Shown here in pieces: positions 1 through 5,312 of a DNA stretch of 7,101 nt. The notes under the pieces are model-generated. The model worked only from the letters and a program-made list of their open reading frames with translations, ran no database searches and was not told the origin of the DNA. The first letter of the stretch is position 1; each line of letters starts with the position of its first letter. The stretch comes from Candidatus Bathyarchaeota archaeon (lineage in GTDB: Archaea > Thermoproteota > Bathyarchaeia > Bathyarchaeales > UBA233): assembly GCA_003661945.1 (NCBI GenBank), contig QMXC01000060.1, positions 1 to 7,101 of the forward strand, in the 5' to 3' direction. The translations under genes were made by a program, and so were the position numbers.

Positions 1-144
1 ATAGCTGCTGTTCACCCCTACGGCAGCAGCAAGAGAAGCGCTCGGAAAGTAACAACTGTTTCACGTGGCGCTCCTCCGGGACAGAAGGTGGGGTTGATAG
101 CTGCTAGAAGCGCGGGTAAAAAACGGAAGAGACGGAGAGCTTAG
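1..144 (+). CDS. rpl2: Large-subunit ribosomal protein uL2 (L2), C-terminal fragment
   Basis: The first 47 codons, open from the window edge to a TAG at 142-144, encode the C-terminal end of uL2. The recognisable parts are HPYG (residues 5-8 of the fragment), the TVSRGAPPGQKVGLIAAR stretch, which is close to the archaeal L2 signature, and a basic tail ending KKRKRRRA. uL2 is a core 50S protein near the peptidyl transferase centre, and its conserved loop carries a functionally important histidine. The His-Pro pair is kept here, but the glycine run that usually follows (HPxGGG) reads HPYGSS. The gene is followed 48 bases later by rps19, as in the S10 operon. The 5' part lies outside the window. 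Confidence 0.93.
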   Translation: MAAVHPYGSSKRSARKVTTVSRGAPPGQKVGLIAARSAGKKRKRRRA

Positions 145-192
145 AAAAGTTTAATAGCGCATATTCGATTCAATGACAAGTTGGCGATAGAA

Positions 193-597
193 ATGCCGAA
201 AGAGTTCCTATACCGCGGATACACGTTGGAACAGCTACAAACCATGTCCATGGACGAGTTTATTATGCTACTCCCTGCCCGTCAACGAAGAAGCCTACAT
301 AGGGGACTCCCACCCGAACAACGAAAACTTCTTGAAAACATAAGGAAAGCAAAAGAAGCTATGCGGCAAGGCAAGAAAATGGTTGTGAAAACCCACGTTC
401 GAGACATGATAATTCTGCCGGAAATGGTAGGCGTCACTGTTCTTGTGCACAACGGGAAAGAATTTGTTCCCGTTGAGATAAAGCCGGAAATGATCGGGCA
501 TTACCTAGGCGAATTCGCAATAACCAACAAGCCTGTTAGACACGGAACACCCGGAATAGGTGCATCCCGCTCATCCATGTATGTTCCGCTAAAATAG
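193..597 (+). CDS. rps19: Small-subunit ribosomal protein uS19 (S19)
   Basis: This is a complete archaeal uS19, a head protein of the 30S subunit that contacts 16S rRNA. From the ATG at 193 it has 134 residues, the usual archaeal length. Family landmarks are PKEFLYRGYTLEQL at the N-terminus, LLPARQRRSL, the THVRDMIILPEMVG block, VHNGKEFVPVEI, the EMIGHYLGEF motif and the GIGASRSSMYVPLK end. A TTG at 181 in the same frame would add four residues (MAIE). I prefer ATG 193 because homologues begin only two to four residues before KEF. Neither start has a clear Shine-Dalgarno sequence. A TTTAATA at 150-156 could be a weak TATA element. The gene follows rpl2 as in the S10 operon, but rpl22 is absent downstream. 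Confidence 0.95.
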   Translation: MPKEFLYRGYTLEQLQTMSMDEFIMLLPARQRRSLHRGLPPEQRKLLENIRKAKEAMRQGKKMVVKTHVRDMIILPEMVGVTVLVHNGKEFVPVEIKPEMIGHYLGEFAITNKPVRHGTPGIGASRSSMYVPLK

Positions 598-604
598 AAG
601 TCCT

Positions 605-1030
605 TTACGCACGATACCAACCGTCAGAAGGCTTCTTGGTTTTATCTTTTGCAGCCGAAATTTGAGGAATAGGAATCGGCGGCGGCATATTTATCGTCTT
701 AGATATCAAAATGGACTCAACGAACACCACATTCATAATGGACTGAATGATAATCGGCGGTGGAGGCTTCTTTTGCACGTATGCTTCATGAATCTTTTCG
801 AGTTCTTTCACATCTCCAACCACGTGCGCCTTGCCCTTCACGTCAATTCGAGCTACATTTGGCACGTAGCTAACGGTGAAAATAAAAGGAACTTCAAGCA
901 TGTTTTCCCGTTTCTTTTCTACTTCAACCACGTTGAGGTTGGTGGATATCTGTAGGCGGGGTAGGCGTTTCGTTATGTCTAGGAAGCGTTCGGCGGAAAG
1001 GCTGTTTATGAAAACATTTACCCTTATCAT
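605..1030 (-). CDS. Conserved archaeal protein of unknown function, 141 aa
   Basis: I cannot assign a function. The ATG at 1030 is preceded by an AAAGGA Shine-Dalgarno a few bases upstream, and a TTTAAA element sits about 40 bases upstream, so the gene may have its own promoter. The protein has no signal peptide, no membrane segment and no cysteines. Visible parts are a basic N-terminal half (KRLPRLQIST, VEVEKKRENM), a beta-strand-like central block at residues 48-72 (VPFIFTVSYVPNVARIDVKG), a KKPPPPIIIQ segment at 87-96, and a proline-rich NMPPPIPIPQI near 114-124, before a charged tail. A central VSY.P.VA.I..KG block with a late PPPIPIP motif resembles, from memory, a widespread small archaeal family, possibly SecB-like in fold. 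That is a recollection and not a match. It is the last gene of the minus-strand cluster and converges on rps19. Confidence 0.8.
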   Translation of the reverse strand: MIRVNVFINSLSAERFLDITKRLPRLQISTNLNVVEVEKKRENMLEVPFIFTVSYVPNVARIDVKGKAHVVGDVKELEKIHEAYVQKKPPPPIIIQSIMNVVFVESILISKTINMPPPIPIPQISAAKDKTKKPSDGWYRA

Positions 1031-1067
1031 AATCCTTTCATCTAAGCCTAATACCTAATCGACGAGA

Positions 1068-1073
1068 TTTAAA
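1068..1073 (-). promoter_or_regulatory. Candidate TATA box for the 141-aa gene
   Basis: The palindromic TTTAAA lies just beyond the eS31 stop codon, about 40 bases upstream of the ATG at 1030. Archaeal transcription usually begins about 25 bases downstream of the TATA centre. That would place the start near 1044 and leave a short leader containing the AAAGGA Shine-Dalgarno. The 44-base gap here is much larger than most junctions in this operon, which supports a separate promoter. No experimental support is available. Confidence 0.4.
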
Positions 1074-1074
1074 C

Positions 1075-1290
1075 CTACCTTTCAGCGCCTTCCGTCTTTG
1101 CCTTGGTCTTGTAACGGGTAAAACCGCAGTTTCCACAAGAGTATCTGTCTCCGTGATCAGCCATGAAATATCCGGCGCCACACCTTTCACAGAAAACACC
1201 TACACGGACCAATCCTTCTTCAGTGATTTTATAATGAGTGTAAACTCCTTTTTCCTTCTTCTTTTTCGGCTGCTCCTTCTCTTCAGACAC
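1075..1290 (-). CDS. rps27ae: Small-subunit ribosomal protein eS31 (S27ae)
   Basis: This 71-residue zinc-ribbon protein of the archaeal 30S subunit is the homologue of the ribosomal part of eukaryotic ubiquitin-S27a. The Zn ligands are Cys34 and Cys37 (CERC) and Cys52 and Cys55 (CGNC), around a HGDRYSC turn. KGVYTHYKI at residues 14-22 matches the conserved entry to the domain. Residues 1-14 are a Lys/Glu-rich extension, so the protein is slightly longer than typical family members. The start is GTG at 1290, chosen because a strong AAGGAGG Shine-Dalgarno lies 8 bases upstream, within the last codons of eS24. The gap to the eS24 stop is 3 bases. In many archaea kae1/bud32 follows this gene, but here the unknown 141-aa gene does. 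Confidence 0.95.
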   Translation of the reverse strand: MSEEKEQPKKKKEKGVYTHYKITEEGLVRVGVFCERCGAGYFMADHGDRYSCGNCGFTRYKTKAKTEGAER

Positions 1291-1293
1291 CTA

Positions 1294-1707
1294 CTATTCC
1301 TCCTTATCCTCTTTTCCCTCTTCTTTCTTTTCTATCTTCTCTTCCTTTTCCTCTTTTTTCAGTTCCTCTTTCTTCTCTTCAGCCTTTTCTTCTTTCGCCT
1401 CTTCCTTCCCTTCCTTCGGCGGCTCAGGCGGAAGATTCCGTTTTATTATGTAGGGAGGTTCAGTTTTCTTTGCTTGTTCAACGCTCTCGTAAACGTTGGC
1501 ATGTCCCTGAGCAATTTGAGTTCCGGTTCTCGTTTCGAATCTTCTGATGAAAACCAAGTTTTGGTCTACGCCTAGAACGTTGGCTAACGCCTTTTTCACT
1601 TCTGTTCTAGGCGGGGTGCTTTTTGTCTCTTGATGGTCAACTTCGAAGACTATTTCTTTTCTTTTGAACAGCGGGTTTTCTTTTTGCGAAAGGATTTTGA
1701 CCTTCAT
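1294..1707 (-). CDS. rps24e: Small-subunit ribosomal protein eS24 (S24e) with long Lys/Glu tail
   Basis: eS24 is an archaea/eukaryote-specific 30S protein. Starting at ATG 1707 it has 137 residues. Residues 1-95 are the family core: MKVKILSQKENPLFKRKEIVF, then TPPRTEVKKALANVLG, VFIRRFETRTGTQIAQGHA and the EPPYIIKRN end. Residues 97-137 are an unusual extension made almost only of Lys and Glu, which makes the protein clearly longer than the usual 100-120 residues. ATG 1707 is chosen because a GAGAGGAG Shine-Dalgarno lies directly upstream. A TTG at 1737 would add ten residues with no family resemblance. The tail codons form a long polypurine tract and supply the Shine-Dalgarno for eS31. The stop is a double TAG-TAG. 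Confidence 0.95.
   Translation of the reverse strand: MKVKILSQKENPLFKRKEIVFEVDHQETKSTPPRTEVKKALANVLGVDQNLVFIRRFETRTGTQIAQGHANVYESVEQAKKTEPPYIIKRNLPPEPPKEGKEEAKEEKAEEKKEELKKEEKEEKIEKKEEGKEDKEE
1297..1416 (-). other. Polypurine tract encoding the eS24 Lys/Glu tail
   Basis: On the minus strand about 120 bases are nearly all A and G, with a few scattered pyrimidines. The plus strand is correspondingly pyrimidine-rich. The tract corresponds to the Lys (AAA/AAG) and Glu (GAA/GAG) codons of the eS24 tail and contains many Shine-Dalgarno-like GGAG and AGGA strings. It is probably a by-product of protein composition, although tracts of this kind can form unusual DNA structures. Confidence 0.8.
1299..1305 (-). 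promoter_or_regulatory. Shine-Dalgarno sequence for eS31 inside the eS24 coding end
   Basis: AAGGAGG on the minus strand lies 8 bases before the GTG at 1290. The same bases are part of the Lys-Glu-Glu codons that close eS24. It decides the GTG start and implies coupled translation of the two ribosomal proteins. Confidence 0.75.
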
Positions 1708-1754
1708 TGTGCTCCTCTCATGAACGTTGAGCAACAAAACATTTATCCTTTACT

Positions 1755-2282
1755 TTAACTTTTCGAAACCTCTTCCATCTCCTCGTAGATTTCTCGTGCT
1801 AACCGTTTCAACTCAGCAGTAACTTTAACGACGACCATACCTTCACCCGGCTGTCCATAAACGAGAAAAGCGCCTTCTGGAGCTCCTAAAGCCGCTGGGA
1901 CAGCTAAAAGGTCCTCTTCGCCTTCTACGAATATTTTTATTCGTCGGTTTCGGCTAGCCGCGCGCATAACCGTGTTGAAAGCTTGCTCAGTAATAACTCC
2001 AGCCGGGTTTTCCACGCGTAGCACTTCGTCCGCGGAAAGCGCTGACAAAACTACTGGCTTCCGCATAACCTTGCCGTCCACGATGAACATGTGGACGGGA
2101 AAACCGTGCGCGGCGAGAAACTGGGAAACCTTGTCGCCTACACTGATGATTTTCGAAGGCTTTTCTTCCTTAACCATTTTTCTGAATTCTTCTAGTATTT
2201 GTTCCGGCGAGCCTCGGATAAGAATTCCCCAAGGTTTCTGAAGTTTCTTTCGCGAAGTAGGCGTCAAACGTCGAATCTTCAT
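1755..2282 (-). CDS. GTP-dependent dephospho-CoA kinase (DUF359 family)
   Basis: This 175-residue cytosolic enzyme belongs to the archaeal family that phosphorylates the 3'-hydroxyl of dephospho-CoA with GTP, the last step of CoA synthesis. It is unrelated to bacterial CoaE. Visible family motifs in order are GILIRG (19-24), ISVGDKVS (46-53), VDGKVMRKP (68-76), NPAGVIT (92-98), FVEGEEDLL (118-126) and VYGQPGEG (141-148). The conserved acidic residues in the GDKVS, VDGK and GEEDLL motifs are all present. Length is normal for the family. Its ATG overlaps the spt4 stop codon by one base (TAATG), so its translation is probably coupled to spt4. Its place between spt4 and rps24e is the usual archaeal neighbourhood for this family. 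Function is inferred from family membership. Confidence 0.9.
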   Translation of the reverse strand: MKIRRLTPTSRKKLQKPWGILIRGSPEQILEEFRKMVKEEKPSKIISVGDKVSQFLAAHGFPVHMFIVDGKVMRKPVVLSALSADEVLRVENPAGVITEQAFNTVMRAASRNRRIKIFVEGEEDLLAVPAALGAPEGAFLVYGQPGEGMVVVKVTAELKRLAREIYEEMEEVSKS

Positions 2283-2467
2283 TATCTTACCCGCAGAGCG
2301 TAGCGTCCTTTCTCTTTGATGTCCATGGCTTTGGCTATCAATGAGTTTTCAGGGTCTAGAATTATGACTAGCCCGCTGAAATCGTCGCTTAACGGGGAAA
2401 TTTTGCATTTTGGACAAACATTCTTGTTTGATATTAGGTGGCATTTAGGGCAGGCTTTTTCGGTCAT
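2282..2467 (-). CDS. spt4: Transcription elongation factor Spt4 (RpoE'')
   Basis: Spt4 is a 61-residue zinc-finger protein that binds Spt5 and makes the elongating archaeal RNA polymerase processive. The zinc ligands are Cys6, Cys9, Cys18 and Cys21 (CPKC and CPKC). The second half carries the typical SDDFSGLVIILDPENSLIAK block at 27-46, which forms the Spt5-binding sheet, and ends KGRYALRVR. Length is normal. The ATG at 2467 lies 1 base beyond the rpoE1 stop, with a GGGAG Shine-Dalgarno embedded in the rpoE1 3' end. It overlaps the next gene by one base. It was formerly annotated in archaea as polymerase subunit E''. Confidence 0.95.
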   Translation of the reverse strand: MTEKACPKCHLISNKNVCPKCKISPLSDDFSGLVIILDPENSLIAKAMDIKEKGRYALRVR

Positions 2468-2468
2468 A

Positions 2469-3074
2469 TTATTCTCCCTTTTCTTCAGACTCAGCTTGCT
2501 CCGGTTTCGTTTGTTCCGCTTCTTTCCCGCTTATCTGGGCTATTTCCTGTTCTATCCATTCAAATTTTCCGAGGAACGGCTGTCGTGCAGTTACACCTAT
2601 TTTTCCAGAGCCTCCTCTTCCGAGGGAAACAGCGGTTATTCTCACCCGCACGGGGTCACCCGTGGTAAGCGTTCGTTTGGTTTCTTTCCCCATGAGAACA
2701 CCTTGTTTTTCATCATAGGTTATGAAGTCGTCCATAAGCTGAGAGACGTGGAGCAAGGCGTCTATAGGGCCGATGCGCACGAAGGCTCCAAATTCAGCTA
2801 TTTCTACTACTTCGCCTTCTACAATTTCGTGAATTATGGGGTAAAAGGTTAGGAGCGAAAATGTAACTTTGTGGAAGGTTGCGCCGTCTCCTGGAATTAT
2901 TTTCCCCACAGGGTTGACCTTTATGTCGATTACGGCTATTACGTAGCCGAGTTCTTCGTCGACTATTCCTTCATACTTCATTCTCAGCTGCTCATAGCCT
3001 ACGGACTCGATGGGCTGCCCGAACTTTTCCGGCGGAATACGAATCGTATCCTCCAAAGTCACAAGCTTAAACAT
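2469..3074 (-). CDS. rpoE1: DNA-directed RNA polymerase subunit Rpo7 (RpoE')
   Basis: Rpo7 is the large stalk subunit of archaeal RNA polymerase and the counterpart of eukaryotic Rpb7. It pairs with Rpo4 and helps promoter opening and transcript binding. The protein has 201 residues. Residues 1-80 are the N-terminal tip domain, with MFKLVTLEDTIRIPPEKFG at the start and GDGATFHKVTFSLLTFYP at 62-79. Residues 82-165 are the S1/OB RNA-binding domain, with EGEVVEIAEFGAFVRIGPID and LLHVSQLMDDF. The last 20 or so residues are a Gln/Glu-rich tail (KEAEQTKPEQAESEEKGE), beyond the usual end near residue 180. The ATG directly abuts the TAA of the PIN gene, with a GGAAGA Shine-Dalgarno inside that gene. 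Confidence 0.96.
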   Translation of the reverse strand: MFKLVTLEDTIRIPPEKFGQPIESVGYEQLRMKYEGIVDEELGYVIAVIDIKVNPVGKIIPGDGATFHKVTFSLLTFYPIIHEIVEGEVVEIAEFGAFVRIGPIDALLHVSQLMDDFITYDEKQGVLMGKETKRTLTTGDPVRVRITAVSLGRGGSGKIGVTARQPFLGKFEWIEQEIAQISGKEAEQTKPEQAESEEKGE

Positions 3075-3491
3075 TTAGATTCTTCCTTCAATTTCGAGAC
3101 GCGACTTTTGCCTCAAATAAATTACTGGGACATTTATATCTCTTAACCTATTCCGTAGAACCCTATCATTGGTGAAAACGGGACACTTCCACCGTCGCGC
3201 CGCTTCTACGATTAAATCGTCGTGAGAAGCGCTTTGAAAACTCGGCTCAATAGACAAAATCCGGCATTTCTCAGCAAGCTTTAACGCTGCAAGTGCTTGC
3301 CGCCTTATCTTTGGAGCGCCCTCTTCAGCTAGCCGTTTTATTTCTTCGTAGGTGTCCCGTAGAATCACAGGTTCGAAGCGTCTGTTGAGAAGACGCTTCA
3401 GCTCTTCAAAAACGTCTATTTGAAACTGGAATGGAACGAAAAAAGCGTTGGCGTCCATTAACACTTTTAAGGGCTTCCTTTTTTGCTCCAT
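3075..3491 (-). CDS. PIN-domain protein, archaeal FCF1/UTP24-like putative rRNA-processing nuclease
   Basis: This is a 138-residue single-domain PIN protein. The four acidic positions expected to bind metal are visible: Asp13 in VLMDANAFF, Glu50 in TYEEIKRL, Asp91 or Asp92 in SHDDLIVEAA, and Asp109 in FTNDRVLRNRLR. PIN domains are metal-dependent RNases. The archaeal group found between aIF2-gamma and rpoE1 is related to eukaryotic Fcf1/Utp24, which cleaves pre-18S rRNA, so a role in 16S rRNA maturation or RNA quality control is plausible. VapC-type toxins share this fold, but no antitoxin gene is adjacent and the neighbours are translation genes, which argues against a toxin. It starts 12 bases after aIF2-gamma ends, and its stop abuts the rpoE1 ATG. 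Confidence 0.9.
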   Translation of the reverse strand: MEQKRKPLKVLMDANAFFVPFQFQIDVFEELKRLLNRRFEPVILRDTYEEIKRLAEEGAPKIRRQALAALKLAEKCRILSIEPSFQSASHDDLIVEAARRWKCPVFTNDRVLRNRLRDINVPVIYLRQKSRLEIEGRI

Positions 3492-3503
3492 GTAAGCGTC
3501 CCG

Positions 3504-4751
3504 CTACTTTATTATTCCGTATCCGATGAGCCGCCAACGTCCACCTATTTTACGGCTGACAGCTACCCTCGACTTTTCTTGAGCGCACACCGGACGAACA
3601 AGCTTCAAGGTGTTGGTTTCGCCCTTGACCGAGACAACGTTTCCAACAGTGATGGAAGCGCCTACATGCAAAAGTAAGGTTTCGCCTACGTGAGTTTTGT
3701 CAACTGCAACCAACTCTTTCGTTCCCACAGCACGCTCGAAAAACCTCATTTCGAGAGTTAGTTCAAACTGCGTTGGCGGAAGCATGTCAGGTTTGCCAGC
3801 GATATTTCCAGTTAGCCCATCAGCCTTCGTCATCGACGGGTCAAGAAGCGTACCGACGCCTATAAGCCCTCCGCATTGAGCTTCTTTCAGCTGTTGTCCA
3901 CCAACGTGTAAGCTGACAATGCGGGTGAAAATCGGTTCATAAACGGTTTTGCCTCCTTTTTGCAAGCGAATGCCGGGGCGAATTTCAATTTCGTCGCCCA
4001 CTTTAAATTTGCCTTGAAAAATCGTGCCGCCGATAACTCCGCCCGCAAGCTTTTCTATAGGGGTTCCAGGCTTGTTTATGTCGAAGGAACGGACAATATA
4101 CATGAGAGGAGGCTTCGAAGGGTCTCTTTTAGGTGTGGGCAAAAATTTTTCCATAGCGTATATTAAAGCGTCCATATTTACCTTGTGTTGAGCAGAAACG
4201 GGAATTATAGGGGCGTTTTCAGCTACCGTTCCCTTCACGAAATCACGGATTTCCTTATAACTTTGCATCGAACGTTCCTGGCTTACGATGTCTATTTTGT
4301 TTTGCACTATAACTATGTGTTTTATGCCAACTATTTCTATAGCTGCCAGATGCTCCCGTGTTTGAGGCTGGGGGCAAGGCTCGTCAGCGGCAATCACGAG
4401 CAAGGCGCCGTCCATAACGGCTGCTCCAGAAAGCATGGTAGCCATCAAGGCTTCATGTCCCGGAGCGTCCACAAAGCTTACGGCTCGTTGAAACTCTGTT
4501 GGGCTACCGCAGTGGGGGCACGTAGGCTGGTTTGAATAGTTTTGCGGTGGCTGACATTTGGGACATTTGTATATGGACATGTCGGCGTATCCGAGCCTTA
4601 TCGTGATTCCCCTCTTGAGTTCCTCGCTGTGACGCGCAGCCCAGACGCCTGTTAAGGCTTGAACAATCGTCGTCTTACCATGGTCTACGTGTCCAATCGT
4701 GCCTACGTTGATTTCCGGCTGCCTAGGAAGCCTTTTCGGGTTCTCCTTCAG
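3504..4751 (-). CDS. eif2g: Translation initiation factor aIF2 subunit gamma, non-canonical start
   Basis: This is the GTPase core of aIF2, which carries Met-tRNAi to the 30S subunit. Counting from a CTG at 4751 it has 415 residues, the normal length. Motifs: G1 GHVDHGKTT at 20-28, switch 1 KRGITIRLGYAD, a zinc knuckle with Cys63, Cys66, Cys78 and Cys81, G3 DAPGHE at 95-100, G4 NKID at 151-154, G5 SAQ, then the beta-barrel domains II and III, ending GGRWRLIGYGIIK. The first in-frame ATG (4580) lies after G1 and switch 1 and cannot be the start. Upstream of G1 the frame has no ATG, GTG or TTG back to a TAA at 4853-4851. CTG 4751 has an AGGAGG 9 bases upstream and gives an N-terminus of family length (KENPKRLPRQPEINVG). 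It overlaps the eS6 end by 29 bases. Product identity is certain; the start is not. Confidence 0.93.
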   Translation of the reverse strand: MKENPKRLPRQPEINVGTIGHVDHGKTTIVQALTGVWAARHSEELKRGITIRLGYADMSIYKCPKCQPPQNYSNQPTCPHCGSPTEFQRAVSFVDAPGHEALMATMLSGAAVMDGALLVIAADEPCPQPQTREHLAAIEIVGIKHIVIVQNKIDIVSQERSMQSYKEIRDFVKGTVAENAPIIPVSAQHKVNMDALIYAMEKFLPTPKRDPSKPPLMYIVRSFDINKPGTPIEKLAGGVIGGTIFQGKFKVGDEIEIRPGIRLQKGGKTVYEPIFTRIVSLHVGGQQLKEAQCGGLIGVGTLLDPSMTKADGLTGNIAGKPDMLPPTQFELTLEMRFFERAVGTKELVAVDKTHVGETLLLHVGASITVGNVVSVKGETNTLKLVRPVCAQEKSRVAVSRKIGGRWRLIGYGIIK

Positions 4752-5211
4752 GTTTGGGCTCCTCCTTATTTTCCGAGGTTTTTTCTTGTTGAGCCGCTTC
4801 TTCAGCGGGCGTTTCTTCAGCTGGAGGTTGTTCTTTCTCTGCTTTCTTCTTTACGGGTTCTTTTGGTTTTTCGATGATTTTCATGTTCACCTGAACTATT
4901 TCTTCGGTTATGGTATTTCCACGCAGCGTTTTTCGTCGCCTATGCCCTTCACGCTTCGGTTTGAAGCCTACTCCGCCTTTCAGTAACACGCTTTTCCGTA
5001 TCCCCCCGTGGATCGTAGGGTGCATGGGAAAGCCATCCTTATCCGTGCCGCCCGTTATCAGAAGCTTGTGTTTAGGCAGCCCAACGATTGTGCCGTCTAT
5101 GGTTTCGCCTATCTTCTTCCCTATGAGAGGGACAGCTTTATGTTCCTCCAGTTCCACGCTTTGAGATTTACCTGTTTGAGGGTCTGAAATGACAACTTTG
5201 AACTTAGCCAT
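4723..5211 (-). CDS. rps6e: Small-subunit ribosomal protein eS6 (S6e) with C-terminal extension
   Basis: eS6 is a 30S protein shared by archaea and eukaryotes. It has 162 residues. Residues 1-114 are the family core: MAKFKVVISDPQTGKSQSVE, IGKKIGETIDG, the strongly conserved LLITGGTDKDGFPMH block at 50-64, then GFKPKREGHRRRKTLRGNTI at 82-101 and the IVQVNMKI end. Residues 115-162 are a low-complexity tail rich in Glu, Lys, Pro and Ala, making it longer than the usual archaeal protein of about 125 residues. It is the first gene of the minus-strand operon. An AAAGGAGC Shine-Dalgarno at 5224-5231 lies 13 bases before the ATG, which is rather far. The tail overlaps the start of aIF2-gamma and carries its Shine-Dalgarno. 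Confidence 0.96.
   Translation of the reverse strand: MAKFKVVISDPQTGKSQSVELEEHKAVPLIGKKIGETIDGTIVGLPKHKLLITGGTDKDGFPMHPTIHGGIRKSVLLKGGVGFKPKREGHRRRKTLRGNTITEEIVQVNMKIIEKPKEPVKKKAEKEQPPAEETPAEEAAQQEKTSENKEEPKPEGEPEKAS
4761..4766 (-). promoter_or_regulatory. Shine-Dalgarno sequence for aIF2-gamma within eS6
   Basis: AGGAGG on the minus strand lies inside the Lys-Glu-Glu codons of the eS6 tail, 9 bases before the CTG at 4751. It is the strongest ribosome-binding signal near the conserved N-terminus of aIF2-gamma and is the main reason for placing the start there. Confidence 0.55.
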
Positions 5212-5312
5212 TTTCTGGCAGTTGCTCCTTTATCATGTCTCGTGTTTATTGAATTCAGCAAGTCTCTCTATTAAGGGTTATTTTATTTGAAGCTCGTCAA
5301 AGCCTAAAAAGG
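5212..5312 (-). promoter_or_regulatory. Leader and promoter region of the eS6 operon
   Basis: This 101-base gap separates the eS6 start from the end of the Fae-Hps gene. On the minus strand it has an AT-rich CAAATAAAATA at 5279-5289 that could serve as a TATA element, which would give a leader of roughly 45 bases. The AAAGGAGC Shine-Dalgarno follows at 5224-5231. At 5301-5314 an AGCCT/AGGCT inverted repeat with a four-base loop overlaps the stop codon of the upstream gene. It is too weak to call a terminator. The promoter assignment rests on position and composition only. Confidence 0.4.

Noticed and set aside
173..190. Five-codon frame (MTSWR) ending two bases before the rps19 ATG at 193.
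   Set aside because: It is too short and lacks a ribosome-binding site, so it is most likely chance.
1153..1575. A 140-codon plus-strand frame rich in Leu and Phe that looks like membrane segments.
   Set aside because: It is the antisense of the eS24 Lys/Glu tail and of eS31. Reversed AAG/GAG codons read as Leu/Phe, so the hydrophobicity is an artefact.
3075..3491. PIN-domain gene as the toxin of a VapBC toxin-antitoxin pair.
   Set aside because: No antitoxin-like small gene is adjacent, and the gene sits in the conserved aIF2-gamma to rpoE1 position of a housekeeping operon.
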